DNA from: an uncultured Eubacteriales bacterium
GTDB taxonomy: Bacteria > Bacillota > Clostridia > Oscillospirales > Ruminococcaceae
Assembly (NCBI GenBank): GCA_959605275.1
Contig: CAUHFD010000057.1
Span: forward strand, 1 to 13,551
DNA length: 13,551 bases
Direction: 5' to 3'
The position numbers were made by a program, and so were the translations under genes. Shown here piece after piece: positions 6,904 through 13,551 of the stretch. The notes under the pieces are model-generated. The model had not been told where the DNA came from and made no database searches. It saw only the letters and a list, made by a program, of their open reading frames with translations. Numbering within the stretch: position 1 is the stretch's first letter; each line of letters starts with the position of its first letter.

Positions 6904-7833
6904 TCAGCACTGCCCGAAATCAAAGCCATTCGGAAGCTGTTTGCCACGCAAAAAGTCAATCGCCGGCATTTTTTTTGAGCCCTCCGCCTGAACTTCTGTC
7001 AATTCAATTGCCTTCCCGTCTCCACAGCCGACAATGAACCGCTTATTATCCAACAAAATACCGGGCTGCCCATCATATTCTTCTGCCAGCCGGGAACGAT
7101 AGACTTTTAATCGTTTTCCGCATAACATCAGATAAGCCGCCGGCCAAGAGGACAATCCTCTGATTTGGTTGTGTATCTTTGCGGCAGACTGTGAAAAATC
7201 AATTTTGGATAATTCCTTGCTGAGCATCGGCGCATAACAAGACAACCTGTCATCCTGCTTTTCACGAGGCGCTTTGCCCGCAGCAAGCAACGTTATTGTT
7301 TCCAGCAGTGCCTCCGCACCGATAACGGATAACCGATCATGTAGCTCATCTGCCGTTTCGTCCGGCAAAATCGGCGTACTTTTCTTTAAAATCATATCAC
7401 CGGTATCCAATCCCTCTGCCATATACATTGTCGTGACACCAGTCTCTGTTTCTCCGTTGAGAATACTCCACTGAATCGGACCGGCGCCGCGGTATTTCGG
7501 TAGCAAAGAAGCGTGCACATTAATACATCCGTAACGCGGCAGCTCCAAAATATCAACCGGCAAAATTTTGCCGTATGCCACAACCACGATCAAATCCGGA
7601 TGAATTTCCTGCAAAATCGACAATGCAGCGCCATCTTTTAGAGTAGTCGGCTGATAAACAGGGATCTGATGCGCTACTGCCAGTTCTTTTACCGGTGGAA
7701 ATGCCATCTGATACCCTCTCCCCTTGGGCTTGTCCGGCTGTGTGAATACAGCGGCGACTTCATAACCATGCTGAAGCAGAGCCTGTAACGGTGAAACCGC
7801 GAACTCGGGCGTACCCATAAACACAATTTTCAT
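6904..7833 (-). CDS. fmt: Methionyl-tRNA formyltransferase
   Basis: Transfers a formyl group from 10-formyl-THF to initiator Met-tRNA in the cytoplasm. At 309 aa it is of normal length. The N-terminal Rossmann domain opens MKIVFMGTPEFA. The catalytic triad matches Asn105, His107 and Asp143, in NVHASLLPKYRGAGPIQWS and GLDTGD. The C-terminal tRNA-binding domain (about 205-309) includes the segment IRGLSSWPAAY. The start is ATG 7833, 23 nt after the def stop, with a long purine-rich AAGGGAAGGG site. The stop is TGA, so TGA terminates translation in this genome. def-fmt adjacency couples adding and removing the formyl group. Confidence 0.98.
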   Translation of the reverse strand: MKIVFMGTPEFAVSPLQALLQHGYEVAAVFTQPDKPKGRGYQMAFPPVKELAVAHQIPVYQPTTLKDGAALSILQEIHPDLIVVVAYGKILPVDILELPRYGCINVHASLLPKYRGAGPIQWSILNGETETGVTTMYMAEGLDTGDMILKKSTPILPDETADELHDRLSVIGAEALLETITLLAAGKAPREKQDDRLSCYAPMLSKELSKIDFSQSAAKIHNQIRGLSSWPAAYLMLCGKRLKVYRSRLAEEYDGQPGILLDNKRFIVGCGDGKAIELTEVQAEGSKKMPAIDFLRGKQLPNGFDFGQC

Positions 7834-7856
7834 TGCTGTCCCTTCCCTTCACGGAA

Positions 7857-8315
7857 TCATCCGTTAATATCTACCGTTTCTTCCACTAGATCCTTAAACA
7901 CAATACCGTTTAAATGATCGATCTCATGACAAAATGCACGTGCCAACAGCTCTTTTCCCTGCATCGTAAACTCTTTTCCGTTGCGATCCTGTGCTTTTAC
8001 CGTCACCTTGTTCGGACGAATCACAATGCCGTATTCTCCCGGAAAAGAAAGACATCCTTCCGAGCCTTCCTGTTTTCCTTTGTGCGAAATAATTTCCGGA
8101 TTAATAAGTTCAATTAAACCTTCTCCGACATCAATCACAACTACACGCTTTAGAATTCCAACCTGAGGAGCCGCAAGCCCGACACCGTCAGCTTGATACA
8201 TGGTATCCTTCATATCGTCAAGCAGCTGCCACAAGCGTTCATCAAAACTTGTAACCTCTCTGCATTGTTTTCTTAAAATTTCACTGTTTCCTGTCACAAT
8301 CTCTCTCAGTGCCAC
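7857..8315 (-). CDS. def: Peptide deformylase
   Basis: Removes the N-formyl group from nascent proteins; a metalloenzyme, usually Fe2+ in vivo. All three family motifs are intact: GVGLAAPQVG (44-53), EGCLSFPG (86-93) with ligand Cys88, and HEIDHLNG (130-137) with ligands His130 and His134 and catalytic Glu131. At 152 aa it is a compact form. The start is GTG 8315, with AAAGGA 10 nt upstream and 26 nt after the priA stop; an ATG closer to that site (8325) is out of frame. The stop is TGA. The gene precedes fmt. Confidence 0.97.
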   Translation of the reverse strand: MALREIVTGNSEILRKQCREVTSFDERLWQLLDDMKDTMYQADGVGLAAPQVGILKRVVVIDVGEGLIELINPEIISHKGKQEGSEGCLSFPGEYGIVIRPNKVTVKAQDRNGKEFTMQGKELLARAFCHEIDHLNGIVFKDLVEETVDING

Positions 8316-8341
8316 AATCGTTCATTCCTTTCCCCATTTGT

Positions 8342-9274
8342 TCAACTGATTTCTCCGTTAATATCCGCATAAAAGCTTATTTTGGAAAAGACCTTATCTT
8401 TACCGGCGGTCTTCATTACGTTGCTTAGCAAAGCTTTGAATTTTCCGTCCGCATGGCATTTTATAATAATACGGTATCGATATTTCTTATTGAGCCGATA
8501 TATGTTTGCCGGATTCGGTCCTAACGCTTTCATCGGTATTCCGGTTTTTTCTGCATGTGCACGCAAAATTTCCATAAAACACTCTGCCGCTGTCTTTACA
8601 CTCTCCTGCGCAGTTCCGCTGAAGCCAACCTGACAAATATCGCAAAACGGCGGATACAGAAGCGCTTTACGGCTTTGAATTTCATCATGATAAAAACCGG
8701 TATAATTTTGCTCTGCCGCAAAATTGATCACCGGATGCTCCGGTGTGTAGGTCTGAATATAAGCCCGTCCTTTTTTCCCACCGCGACCGCTTCGCCCCAC
8801 TACCTGAGTAATCAGAGAAAAGGTGCGCTCGCAGTTCCTATAATCATTGGCATATAACGCCTGATCGGCAGACAAGACCCCCACCAAGGTAACATTCGGG
8901 AAGTTTAACCCCTTCGCAATCATTTGGGTGCCGATCATCATATCATATTCCCCTGACGCAAAGCGAACAAAATTCTCCTCATAAGCATATCGGGAATAAG
9001 TCGTGTCAGTGTCCATCCGCAAAATTCTTGCATCCGGAAACAAGCTTGCCAATTCATCTTCTATTCTTTGTGTCCCCAAACCGGTCAGCTTAATATGTTC
9101 TCCGCCGCATTCGGAGCATTTGCTGTTATATTTCTGGGAATATCCGCAGTAATGGCACATCAGGTATCCGTTTGCTTTATGATAGGTCAATGCCACACTG
9201 CAATTCGGACAACTGATAACCGTGCCGCAGTCCATGCAGGTTGCAAAGGTGTTATACCCCCGCCTGTTCAGCAA
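8342..9274 (-). CDS. priA: PriA C-terminal part (zinc-binding and helicase lobe 2), separated by an in-frame TGA
   Basis: This frame is the direct, in-phase continuation of the upstream priA part. After the TGA at 9301-9299 it reads QHGEQSILLLNRRGYNTF, typical PriA sequence. It holds the two zinc sites: paired Cys in CMDC, CPNC, CHYC and CSEC, all eight present. Helicase lobe 2 follows, with GTQMIAKGLNFPNV and QVVGRSGRG, then the C-terminal domain to TGA 8344-8342. The first usable start would be TTG 9274, with GGAGAG about 14 nt upstream, a weak site, so efficient separate translation is doubtful. Without the TGA the whole gene would be 817 codons (8342-10795), normal for a clostridial PriA. 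26 nt separate it from def. Confidence 0.85.
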   Translation of the reverse strand: MLNRRGYNTFATCMDCGTVISCPNCSVALTYHKANGYLMCHYCGYSQKYNSKCSECGGEHIKLTGLGTQRIEDELASLFPDARILRMDTDTTYSRYAYEENFVRFASGEYDMMIGTQMIAKGLNFPNVTLVGVLSADQALYANDYRNCERTFSLITQVVGRSGRGGKKGRAYIQTYTPEHPVINFAAEQNYTGFYHDEIQSRKALLYPPFCDICQVGFSGTAQESVKTAAECFMEILRAHAEKTGIPMKALGPNPANIYRLNKKYRYRIIIKCHADGKFKALLSNVMKTAGKDKVFSKISFYADINGEIS

Positions 9275-9298
9275 TAAAATAGACTGCTCTCCATGCTG

Positions 9299-10795
9299 TC
9301 AATTATAGTAAAGCTCATCTGCCAATACGCTGCTGATACCTGAATGATTGTGCTTGCGCTCCTCATCCTTCATATCGACCAAATAGACATCCGGCAGACC
9401 TGCGTCGGTAAAACGTTCTTTCAGCTCAAACAAATGATATTTTCCGGTTTTAGCATAATAATAGCTATCTATCGACGGTGTTGCCGATGCTAATAACAAG
9501 GTAGCATTATGAATCACACATCTCAGTTTCGCGACCTCTCTGGTATGATATCGCGGCGCACTGTCCGATTTATAAGAATATTCGCCCTCTTCATCAATAA
9601 TAATAATGCCGATTTGTTCTAACGGAGCAAAAACCGCACTGCGAGTGCCAACCACAATTTTCGCTTTCCCTCGCCGAATGCGCTTCCATTCATCCATCCG
9701 CTCCCCCAAAGACAAGTTACTGTGCATGACAGCAACCTGTTCGCCGAACAGCGAGCGGAATTTCTGCACCATCTGAGGCGTCAGCGAAATCTCCGGGACC
9801 AGCATGATTGCCTGCTTGCCATGGCTGATGGTATCTTCAATTAATTTGATGAAGATTTGCGTTTTTCCGCTCCCGGTGACGCCGTACAGCAATGCAACAT
9901 TCGCTTCTTCTGCGGCAGTAAGCTGCTGTATTCCCTGATAAACAGCCTGCTGTGCATCAGACAAGCGGATATCCCGCAATGATTCTGTTTCTGATTGCTG
10001 TTTCACCGGACTGCGGTATACTTCCCGCTCAAAATAACGGATAACCTCTTTTTTTTGCAGCGTTTTCAGCACAACCTCGGTTAAGCCGCACAAATAGCAG
10101 ACTTCTTTGACTGAGCCGACGCCCACCTCTTCCAGCAAGCTGACGACCGCTTTCTGTTTGGCAGAAAGTCCAGTCGTTTTGTTCTGATAGTCTTCCTGCA
10201 GGCGTACCATCCGAATCGTTTCATCTGAAACTCTTTGACGTATATTATTTTGTTCCTCAATCATGCCTTTATCCAACAGCGACTGAACAATTTGTTTCTT
10301 TTTCGCGTTGGACTTCGTTTCCAGAAAAGCATCAATCTGACGCTGTGTCTGCGCTGTTTTCAAAAACGTTGCAAGATTGCGCTCTTCTGCCGATAAAGCA
10401 GCCAAATCCTGCTCTTCAAACCTTTTCGTCAGCTGATAACTCGGGCTGATGTCCACATTAATGCCAATTGGCAGAATCGCCTTAATTGCATCATAATAGG
10501 TACAAAAGGTATTCTTAACCAAAAATCGGGTGATCCGAAACATCTCAGGTGTGAATATGGGTTCTGTATCGATCAAAGCATGAACGGATTTATATCCGGC
10601 ACATTCTTCACGAAACGGCGTCAGTTCAAATACCATTCCCTGCACCTTTTTATTTCCCATCCCAAACGGTACCAATACACGGCACCCCACCTGGATTTTA
10701 TTCGTTAATTCTTCCGGAATTAAATAGGTAAAAAGCGTGTCAAAATGATAAGAAGTCTTATCTACTGCAATGAGTGCGGTCATTCTTCTGAGCAC
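9299..10795 (-). CDS. priA: Primosomal protein N' (PriA) helicase, N-terminal 498 residues before an in-frame TGA
   Basis: PriA is a 3'-5' superfamily 2 helicase that reloads the replisome at stalled forks. This part holds the 3'BD (about 1-105), a winged-helix region and helicase lobe 1: GVTGSGKT (305-312), DEEG (401-404) and LLASATPS (434-441). Motif II in PriA is normally DEEH or close to it, so the Gly404 is unusual. The start is GTG 10795, with AAGGA about 11 nt upstream; an in-frame ATG at 10783 is the alternative. The frame ends at TGA (codon 499), yet the same frame continues as PriA. A Leu/Ile-type residue is expected there, so TTA to TGA by one base is the simplest explanation. If real, the product lacks the zinc domain and lobe 2 and should be inactive. 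Confidence 0.9.
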   Translation of the reverse strand: MLRRMTALIAVDKTSYHFDTLFTYLIPEELTNKIQVGCRVLVPFGMGNKKVQGMVFELTPFREECAGYKSVHALIDTEPIFTPEMFRITRFLVKNTFCTYYDAIKAILPIGINVDISPSYQLTKRFEEQDLAALSAEERNLATFLKTAQTQRQIDAFLETKSNAKKKQIVQSLLDKGMIEEQNNIRQRVSDETIRMVRLQEDYQNKTTGLSAKQKAVVSLLEEVGVGSVKEVCYLCGLTEVVLKTLQKKEVIRYFEREVYRSPVKQQSETESLRDIRLSDAQQAVYQGIQQLTAAEEANVALLYGVTGSGKTQIFIKLIEDTISHGKQAIMLVPEISLTPQMVQKFRSLFGEQVAVMHSNLSLGERMDEWKRIRRGKAKIVVGTRSAVFAPLEQIGIIIIDEEGEYSYKSDSAPRYHTREVAKLRCVIHNATLLLASATPSIDSYYYAKTGKYHLFELKERFTDAGLPDVYLVDMKDEERKHNHSGISSVLADELYYN

Positions 10796-10854
10796 GATTT
10801 ATCATATCCTTTCCGTCGGAATATTTCCGGCAAAACTATATTAACCCAAAGCCA

Positions 10855-11073
10855 TTATTCGATATCATCGCCGATGCCAGGCGTTTCAATCAGCTTATAT
10901 TCACCTTTGGCAAACTGTTCCACTGCAATTTGCACCGGCTTTTCCACGATAATTTCTCCGTTTAATTCCGCTTCGGAAGCGATATCTCTCGCCCGTTTGG
11001 CGACAGCCATTACCAAAGAGTAATAACTCTCATTGTTTTTTAAAATATCTGTTACAGCAGGTTTGTGCATCAT
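10855..11073 (-). CDS. rpoZ: DNA-directed RNA polymerase omega subunit
   Basis: Small subunit that aids assembly of beta' into RNA polymerase. The 72-aa product has the omega pattern: an N-terminal segment (MMHKPAVTDIL), the helix with SYYSLVMAVAKRARDIA (about 17-33), and the KPVQIAVEQFAKGEYKL stretch near the C-terminus. The start is ATG 11073, with a perfect AGGAGG 9 nt upstream; a second ATG follows immediately. It lies between gmk and priA, the conserved gmk-rpoZ-priA order of Firmicutes. Confidence 0.95.
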   Translation of the reverse strand: MMHKPAVTDILKNNESYYSLVMAVAKRARDIASEAELNGEIIVEKPVQIAVEQFAKGEYKLIETPGIGDDIE

Positions 11074-11142
11074 AATAAATATCCTCCTATTATTTTAATC
11101 ACCTCAAAAGCAGACTGTGCTTCTGAGAATTTGTCACTTTAT

Positions 11143-11757
11143 TTACTTCGTTGATAAAATGTCCTCAATAATCGGACGCATCCGCTTAGAACGAAATTTC
11201 TCTGCTTCCATAATAGATACAATTTGATTGACGGTTTCCGAAACGGTATCATTCACAACCGTATAGTCATAATCCCTTGCATACTGCATTTCCTCGGTTG
11301 ATTTAGACAGCCGTTTATAAACGGTATCCATATCTTCGGTATTCCGGTCAATCAATCTGCGGCTCAGTTCTTCCAGGCTGGGCGGTAAAATAAAAATCAA
11401 AACTGCCTCCGGGCATTTTTTCTTAATCTGCAAAGCACCCTGTACCTCGATTTCCAAGATAACATCTTTGCCGTCTTGGCACATCTTCATGACAGCTTCT
11501 TTGGGCGTACCGTAATAATTGCCGCAATAATTTGCATGCTCCAGCATGCCGTCTGCCGCTATCTGCTCTTCAAACTGCTCTTTTGACAGAAAATAATAAT
11601 GCTGACCATGCACTTCTCCGTTGCGCGGCGGACGGGTGGTTGCCGATATTGATAAAAAGATGTTTTCATTTCTGTCTAACAATTCCCGCACTACTGTTCC
11701 TTTTCCACAACCGGAAGGACCCGATATTACATAAAGCAGCCCTTGTTTATTCCTCAT
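11143..11757 (-). CDS. gmk: Guanylate kinase
   Basis: Phosphorylates GMP/dGMP to GDP/dGDP with ATP. From ATG 11757 it is 204 aa, the family size: P-loop GPSGCGKG (13-20), the GMP-binding region with SATTRPPRNGEVHGQHYYF (about 37-55), YYGTPKEAV, EIEVQGALQIKK and the lid region RLIDRNTED. The start choice follows homology (MRNKQGLLYVISGPSG). Further in-frame ATGs up to 11784 lie inside the acidic-tail codons of remA and would add a Met/Lys/Arg-rich extension. The first 11 bases overlap the end of remA, so translation is probably coupled; the only ribosome-site-like sequences are the GAGG units of that repeat. Confidence 0.96.
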   Translation of the reverse strand: MRNKQGLLYVISGPSGCGKGTVVRELLDRNENIFLSISATTRPPRNGEVHGQHYYFLSKEQFEEQIAADGMLEHANYCGNYYGTPKEAVMKMCQDGKDVILEIEVQGALQIKKKCPEAVLIFILPPSLEELSRRLIDRNTEDMDTVYKRLSKSTEEMQYARDYDYTVVNDTVSETVNQIVSIMEAEKFRSKRMRPIIEDILSTK

Positions 11758-12016
11758 CTTCGTCTTCATCCTCATCTTCATCATGGTCTACGATTCTGTT
11801 TGCTACGGTTTCCGGTTGAATTGCCGATAAAATAACATGGTCGCTGTCGGTAATCAGTACTGCACGGGTACGTCTTCCGTAAGTTGCATCAATCAACGCA
11901 CCCTTATCACGTGCATCCTGAATAATTCTTTTAATAGGGGCAGACTCCGGACTGACAATGGCAATCAATCGATTTGCCGAAACCATGTTTCCGAATCCAA
12001 TATTAATCAGTTTCAT
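11747..12016 (-). CDS. remA: RemA-family (DUF370, extracellular matrix regulator) protein with an acidic tail
   Basis: RemA is a small DNA-binding protein that in Bacillus subtilis activates matrix and osmoprotection operons; DUF370 genes sit beside gmk across Firmicutes. The core from KLINIGFGN through SPESAPIKRIIQDAR, DATYGRRTRAV and SDHVILSAIQPETVA is nearly canonical. After it comes an added tail of alternating Asp and Glu (last 12 residues). The start at ATG 12016 follows the family start but lacks a clear ribosome site; ATG 12028 and TTG 12031 are in frame, with a weak GGTG upstream. The stop overlaps the gmk start by 11 bases. A direct regulatory role in this organism is inferred from the family only. 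Confidence 0.92.
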   Translation of the reverse strand: MKLINIGFGNMVSANRLIAIVSPESAPIKRIIQDARDKGALIDATYGRRTRAVLITDSDHVILSAIQPETVANRIVDHDEDEDEDEDEE

Positions 12017-12109
12017 TATTAAGGGCATCAAGCTTGCACCAATATTCCATCGATCATCAAGCCATTATGCCCAAACACCTTCTTCCTTTATTTTGATTGG
12101 TAAACCCGG

Positions 12110-12988
12110 CTACTCTATATTCTGTATCTGCTCTCTGATCTTTTCAATATCCGATTTAATATCGACCACGATTTTGGTGATCTCTACATTCTGTACCTTA
12201 GAACCGATCGTATTCGTTTCACGGTTAAACTCCTGAATCAAAAAATCCAGCTTTCTTCCAACCGGCTCCGGAATTTCCAACAACTGCCGAAATTGGGAAA
12301 TATGGCTTCTCAAGCGCACTGTTTCTTCATCCACGGCAACTTTCTCGGCAAATATCGCCGCTTCGGTTAAAACACGCTGTTCGTCAATATTTTTATCATG
12401 TAAAATCTCGGTCAGTTTCTGAAATAATCTTTCCCGATAATCATCTGACATCTGCGCGGCTTTTTCTTCAATCACACCAACCGCATTTTCAATGGAAACG
12501 ATTCTGGAAAGCAAATCTTCTTTCAGTTTGCTGCCTTCCGTTCGGCGCATTGCGACAAAACTGTTTACCGCTTTTCTGGTCACTTCCTCCACCGCTGACA
12601 AAACCGCTTCTTCATCATCTGCCTTTTTGTGGATGGTAAATACATCGTTTAATTGAAGCAAATGACTAAGTTTTAAATCATCTGCTATATTCAATTCAGC
12701 TGCCGAAGCACGCAGTGTCTCCAGATAATTTTTAGCCAGCTCTACATTAACCGCCACTTCAGAATCAGGTGTATCAACATTGTAAATAGCTACACTGACC
12801 TCAACTTTTCCGCGCGAAATACTGCTTTGCAGTACAGATTTAATACGCTCCTCAATATAACCGTATGTTCGCGGTACCCGCGCGTTAAATTCAAAAAAGC
12901 GATGATTGATTCCCTTTATCTCAACAGTAATGTCTTTGTTACCGATTACTTCTTGCGCTCTGCCGTAGCCGGTCATGCTGCTTATCAT
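12110..12988 (-). CDS. YicC/YloC-family endoribonuclease
   Basis: Member of the YicC family, shown in E. coli and B. subtilis to act as endoribonucleases involved in RNA turnover. At 292 aa it is full length. It starts MISSMTGYGRA, then EIKGINHRFFEFNARVPR, both hallmarks of the N-terminal domain. A coiled, charged middle follows, and the C-terminal signature GRKLDFLIQEFNRETNTIGSK (about 245-265) precedes a helical end. The start is ATG 12988, with AGGAGG at 13000-12995 and a 6-nt spacer; the stop is TAG. It is the first gene of the cluster after the terminator, so the promoter should lie in 12989-13150. yicC-remA-gmk-rpoZ is a conserved Firmicutes order. Confidence 0.95.
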   Translation of the reverse strand: MISSMTGYGRAQEVIGNKDITVEIKGINHRFFEFNARVPRTYGYIEERIKSVLQSSISRGKVEVSVAIYNVDTPDSEVAVNVELAKNYLETLRASAAELNIADDLKLSHLLQLNDVFTIHKKADDEEAVLSAVEEVTRKAVNSFVAMRRTEGSKLKEDLLSRIVSIENAVGVIEEKAAQMSDDYRERLFQKLTEILHDKNIDEQRVLTEAAIFAEKVAVDEETVRLRSHISQFRQLLEIPEPVGRKLDFLIQEFNRETNTIGSKVQNVEITKIVVDIKSDIEKIREQIQNIE

Positions 12989-13153
12989 AATAATCCTCCT
13001 TTTAACTTTTATTGATATTATTATTTTATCACATTTTTTCTCTGTTTGGTCGTTTTTACTTCATGTTTGTTTACAATTTTAACACAATATTAACAATTTG
13101 AGTGATTCTGCGTAATCATATATATTTCCTGAATCCATACGATCGCGGGCATA
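12989..13153 (-). other. A+T-rich leader upstream of yicC, presumed promoter region of the cluster
   Basis: The 165 bp between the terminator and yicC hold no credible gene. They contain the yicC ribosome site and several -10-like TAAAAT matches. TTGTTA followed after 17 nt by TAAACA is one weak promoter pair, but no match is convincing enough to place a start of transcription. I see no riboswitch-like structure. Confidence 0.4.
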
Positions 13154-13185
13154 AAAAAACTGTTCCTTTCATGGAACAGTTTTTT
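13154..13185. terminator. Strong intrinsic terminator, bidirectional by sequence
   Basis: A perfect 13-bp stem, AAAAAACTGTTCC pairing with GGAACAGTTTTTT, around a 6-nt loop (TTTCAT), with a T6 run on either strand. It lies about 50 bp after the methyltransferase stop and ends that transcript, separating it from the yicC cluster. Confidence 0.92.
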
Positions 13186-13237
13186 GGATCCCTACTGTCA
13201 AAGAAATGCTTTCAACATACATGCAAGGTCAGGCACA

Positions 13238-13551
13238 TTATCGTTTTCTCAAAACGATCTTGATAAAATTCAGATACTTCCCACCGCCTGCCTCCATTGC
13301 TTTGCGGTCCCCGACGGCATATTCATTGTCTTGTTTGAGCCAATCTGCCCACACTTCATCGTTGGATTCCATTTCAGCGACAGAAATCACTTCTGCATCT
13401 TTACAGCAACTGACCAGATTCGCCCAATATGTTGTATCATGCATATATTCAAGCTGCTCTGGAGTCCAAGACAACAGCAGTTCTGCCGGAAGATCGTCGT
13501 GGCAATCCTTTTTCATCCCGGGGACAGCAATATATACATATCCATTTTTCT
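13238..13551 (-). CDS. Class I SAM-dependent methyltransferase, C-terminal part (5' end outside the window)
   Basis: The frame is open to the window edge; upstream of the internal Met at 13516 it reads NGYVYIAVPG, a late-Rossmann strand typical of SAM-dependent methyltransferases. The rest resembles the C-terminal part of a clostridial methyltransferase group: LPAELLLSWTPEQLEYMHD, then MESNDEVWADWLKQDNEYA, DRKAMEAGGGKYLNFIKIV and a basic end. The SAM-binding motif I would be upstream, out of view, so substrate and activity cannot be judged. At least 104 residues are visible. It ends with TAA and is followed by the terminator at 13154-13185, so it belongs to a different transcript from the yicC cluster. 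Confidence 0.75.
   Translation of the reverse strand, partial: KNGYVYIAVPGMKKDCHDDLPAELLLSWTPEQLEYMHDTTYWANLVSCCKDAEVISVAEMESNDEVWADWLKQDNEYAVGDRKAMEAGGGKYLNFIKIVLRKR

Noticed and set aside
8325..8325. ATG close to the ribosome site upstream of def
   Set aside because: It is out of frame with def; GTG 8315 gives the family N-terminus (ALREIVTG).
9272..9301. Selenocysteine or tryptophan recoding of the TGA in priA
   Set aside because: def, fmt and priA itself end in TGA, Trp is encoded by TGG throughout, the aligned residue is hydrophobic rather than Cys or Trp, and only a 5-bp imperfect stem follows, not a convincing SECIS.
11106..11124. Small hairpin between gmk and rpoZ
   Set aside because: The stem is only five Watson-Crick pairs plus a wobble and has no U-tract, so it is too weak to call a terminator.
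11532..11819. Plus-strand frame with a Ser run opposite remA/gmk
   Set aside because: It is the antisense of the Asp/Glu repeat and of gmk coding sequence, with no support of its own.
1..13551. A new defence, mobile or biosynthetic system
   Set aside because: All genes belong to well-known housekeeping families in a conserved order on one strand. No transposase, integrase, direct-repeat array, tRNA or unassigned gene cluster is visible.

Overview
The window is a stretch of a Firmicutes chromosome, most likely from a gut-type clostridium (Oscillospiraceae/Ruminococcaceae-like). Gene content and order, AGGAGG-type ribosome binding sites, ATG/GTG/TTG starts and moderate A+T content all fit. The genus is inferred by family resemblance only. 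Every gene I accept lies on the minus strand, so transcription runs from high to low coordinates.

Layout in order of transcription. At the right edge is the C-terminal end of a class I SAM-dependent methyltransferase (13238-13551), closed by a strong hairpin terminator (13154-13185). An A+T-rich leader follows, and then a long housekeeping cluster: yicC (endoribonuclease family), remA (DUF370), gmk (guanylate kinase), rpoZ (RNA polymerase omega), priA (primosomal helicase, broken in two by an in-frame TGA), def (peptide deformylase) and fmt (Met-tRNA formyltransferase). After a 116-bp A+T-rich gap with a possible internal promoter come a YugP-type membrane zinc metallopeptidase, rsmB (16S rRNA m5C methyltransferase), rlmN (23S rRNA/tRNA m2A methyltransferase) in one open frame with a PP2C phosphatase (stp), prkC (PASTA Ser/Thr kinase) and rsgA (ribosome-assembly GTPase), which runs to the left edge.

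The genes form one functional programme: nucleotide supply and transcription (gmk, rpoZ), replication restart (priA), initiator Met-tRNA formylation and deformylation (fmt, def), rRNA modification and 30S maturation (rsmB, rlmN, rsgA), and reversible Ser/Thr phosphorylation that senses the cell wall (prkC/stp). This order is widely conserved in Firmicutes, and I see no mobile element, CRISPR array, RNA gene or new defence-type system.

What is unusual is fine structure. (1) priA has a single in-frame TGA at codon 499, although TGA is a genuine stop for def, fmt and priA itself. (2) rsgA has an in-frame TAA before its zinc-knuckle domain, and recognisable family sequence resumes right after it. 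(3) rlmN reads without a stop into stp, yet a perfect Shine-Dalgarno and TTG start for stp sit at the junction, and one extra A in an A5 run would separate the genes. (4) The acidic Asp/Glu tail of RemA is also the multi-ATG start region of gmk. Items 1-3 together suggest either sequence or assembly errors or real decay of core genes, and reads should decide.
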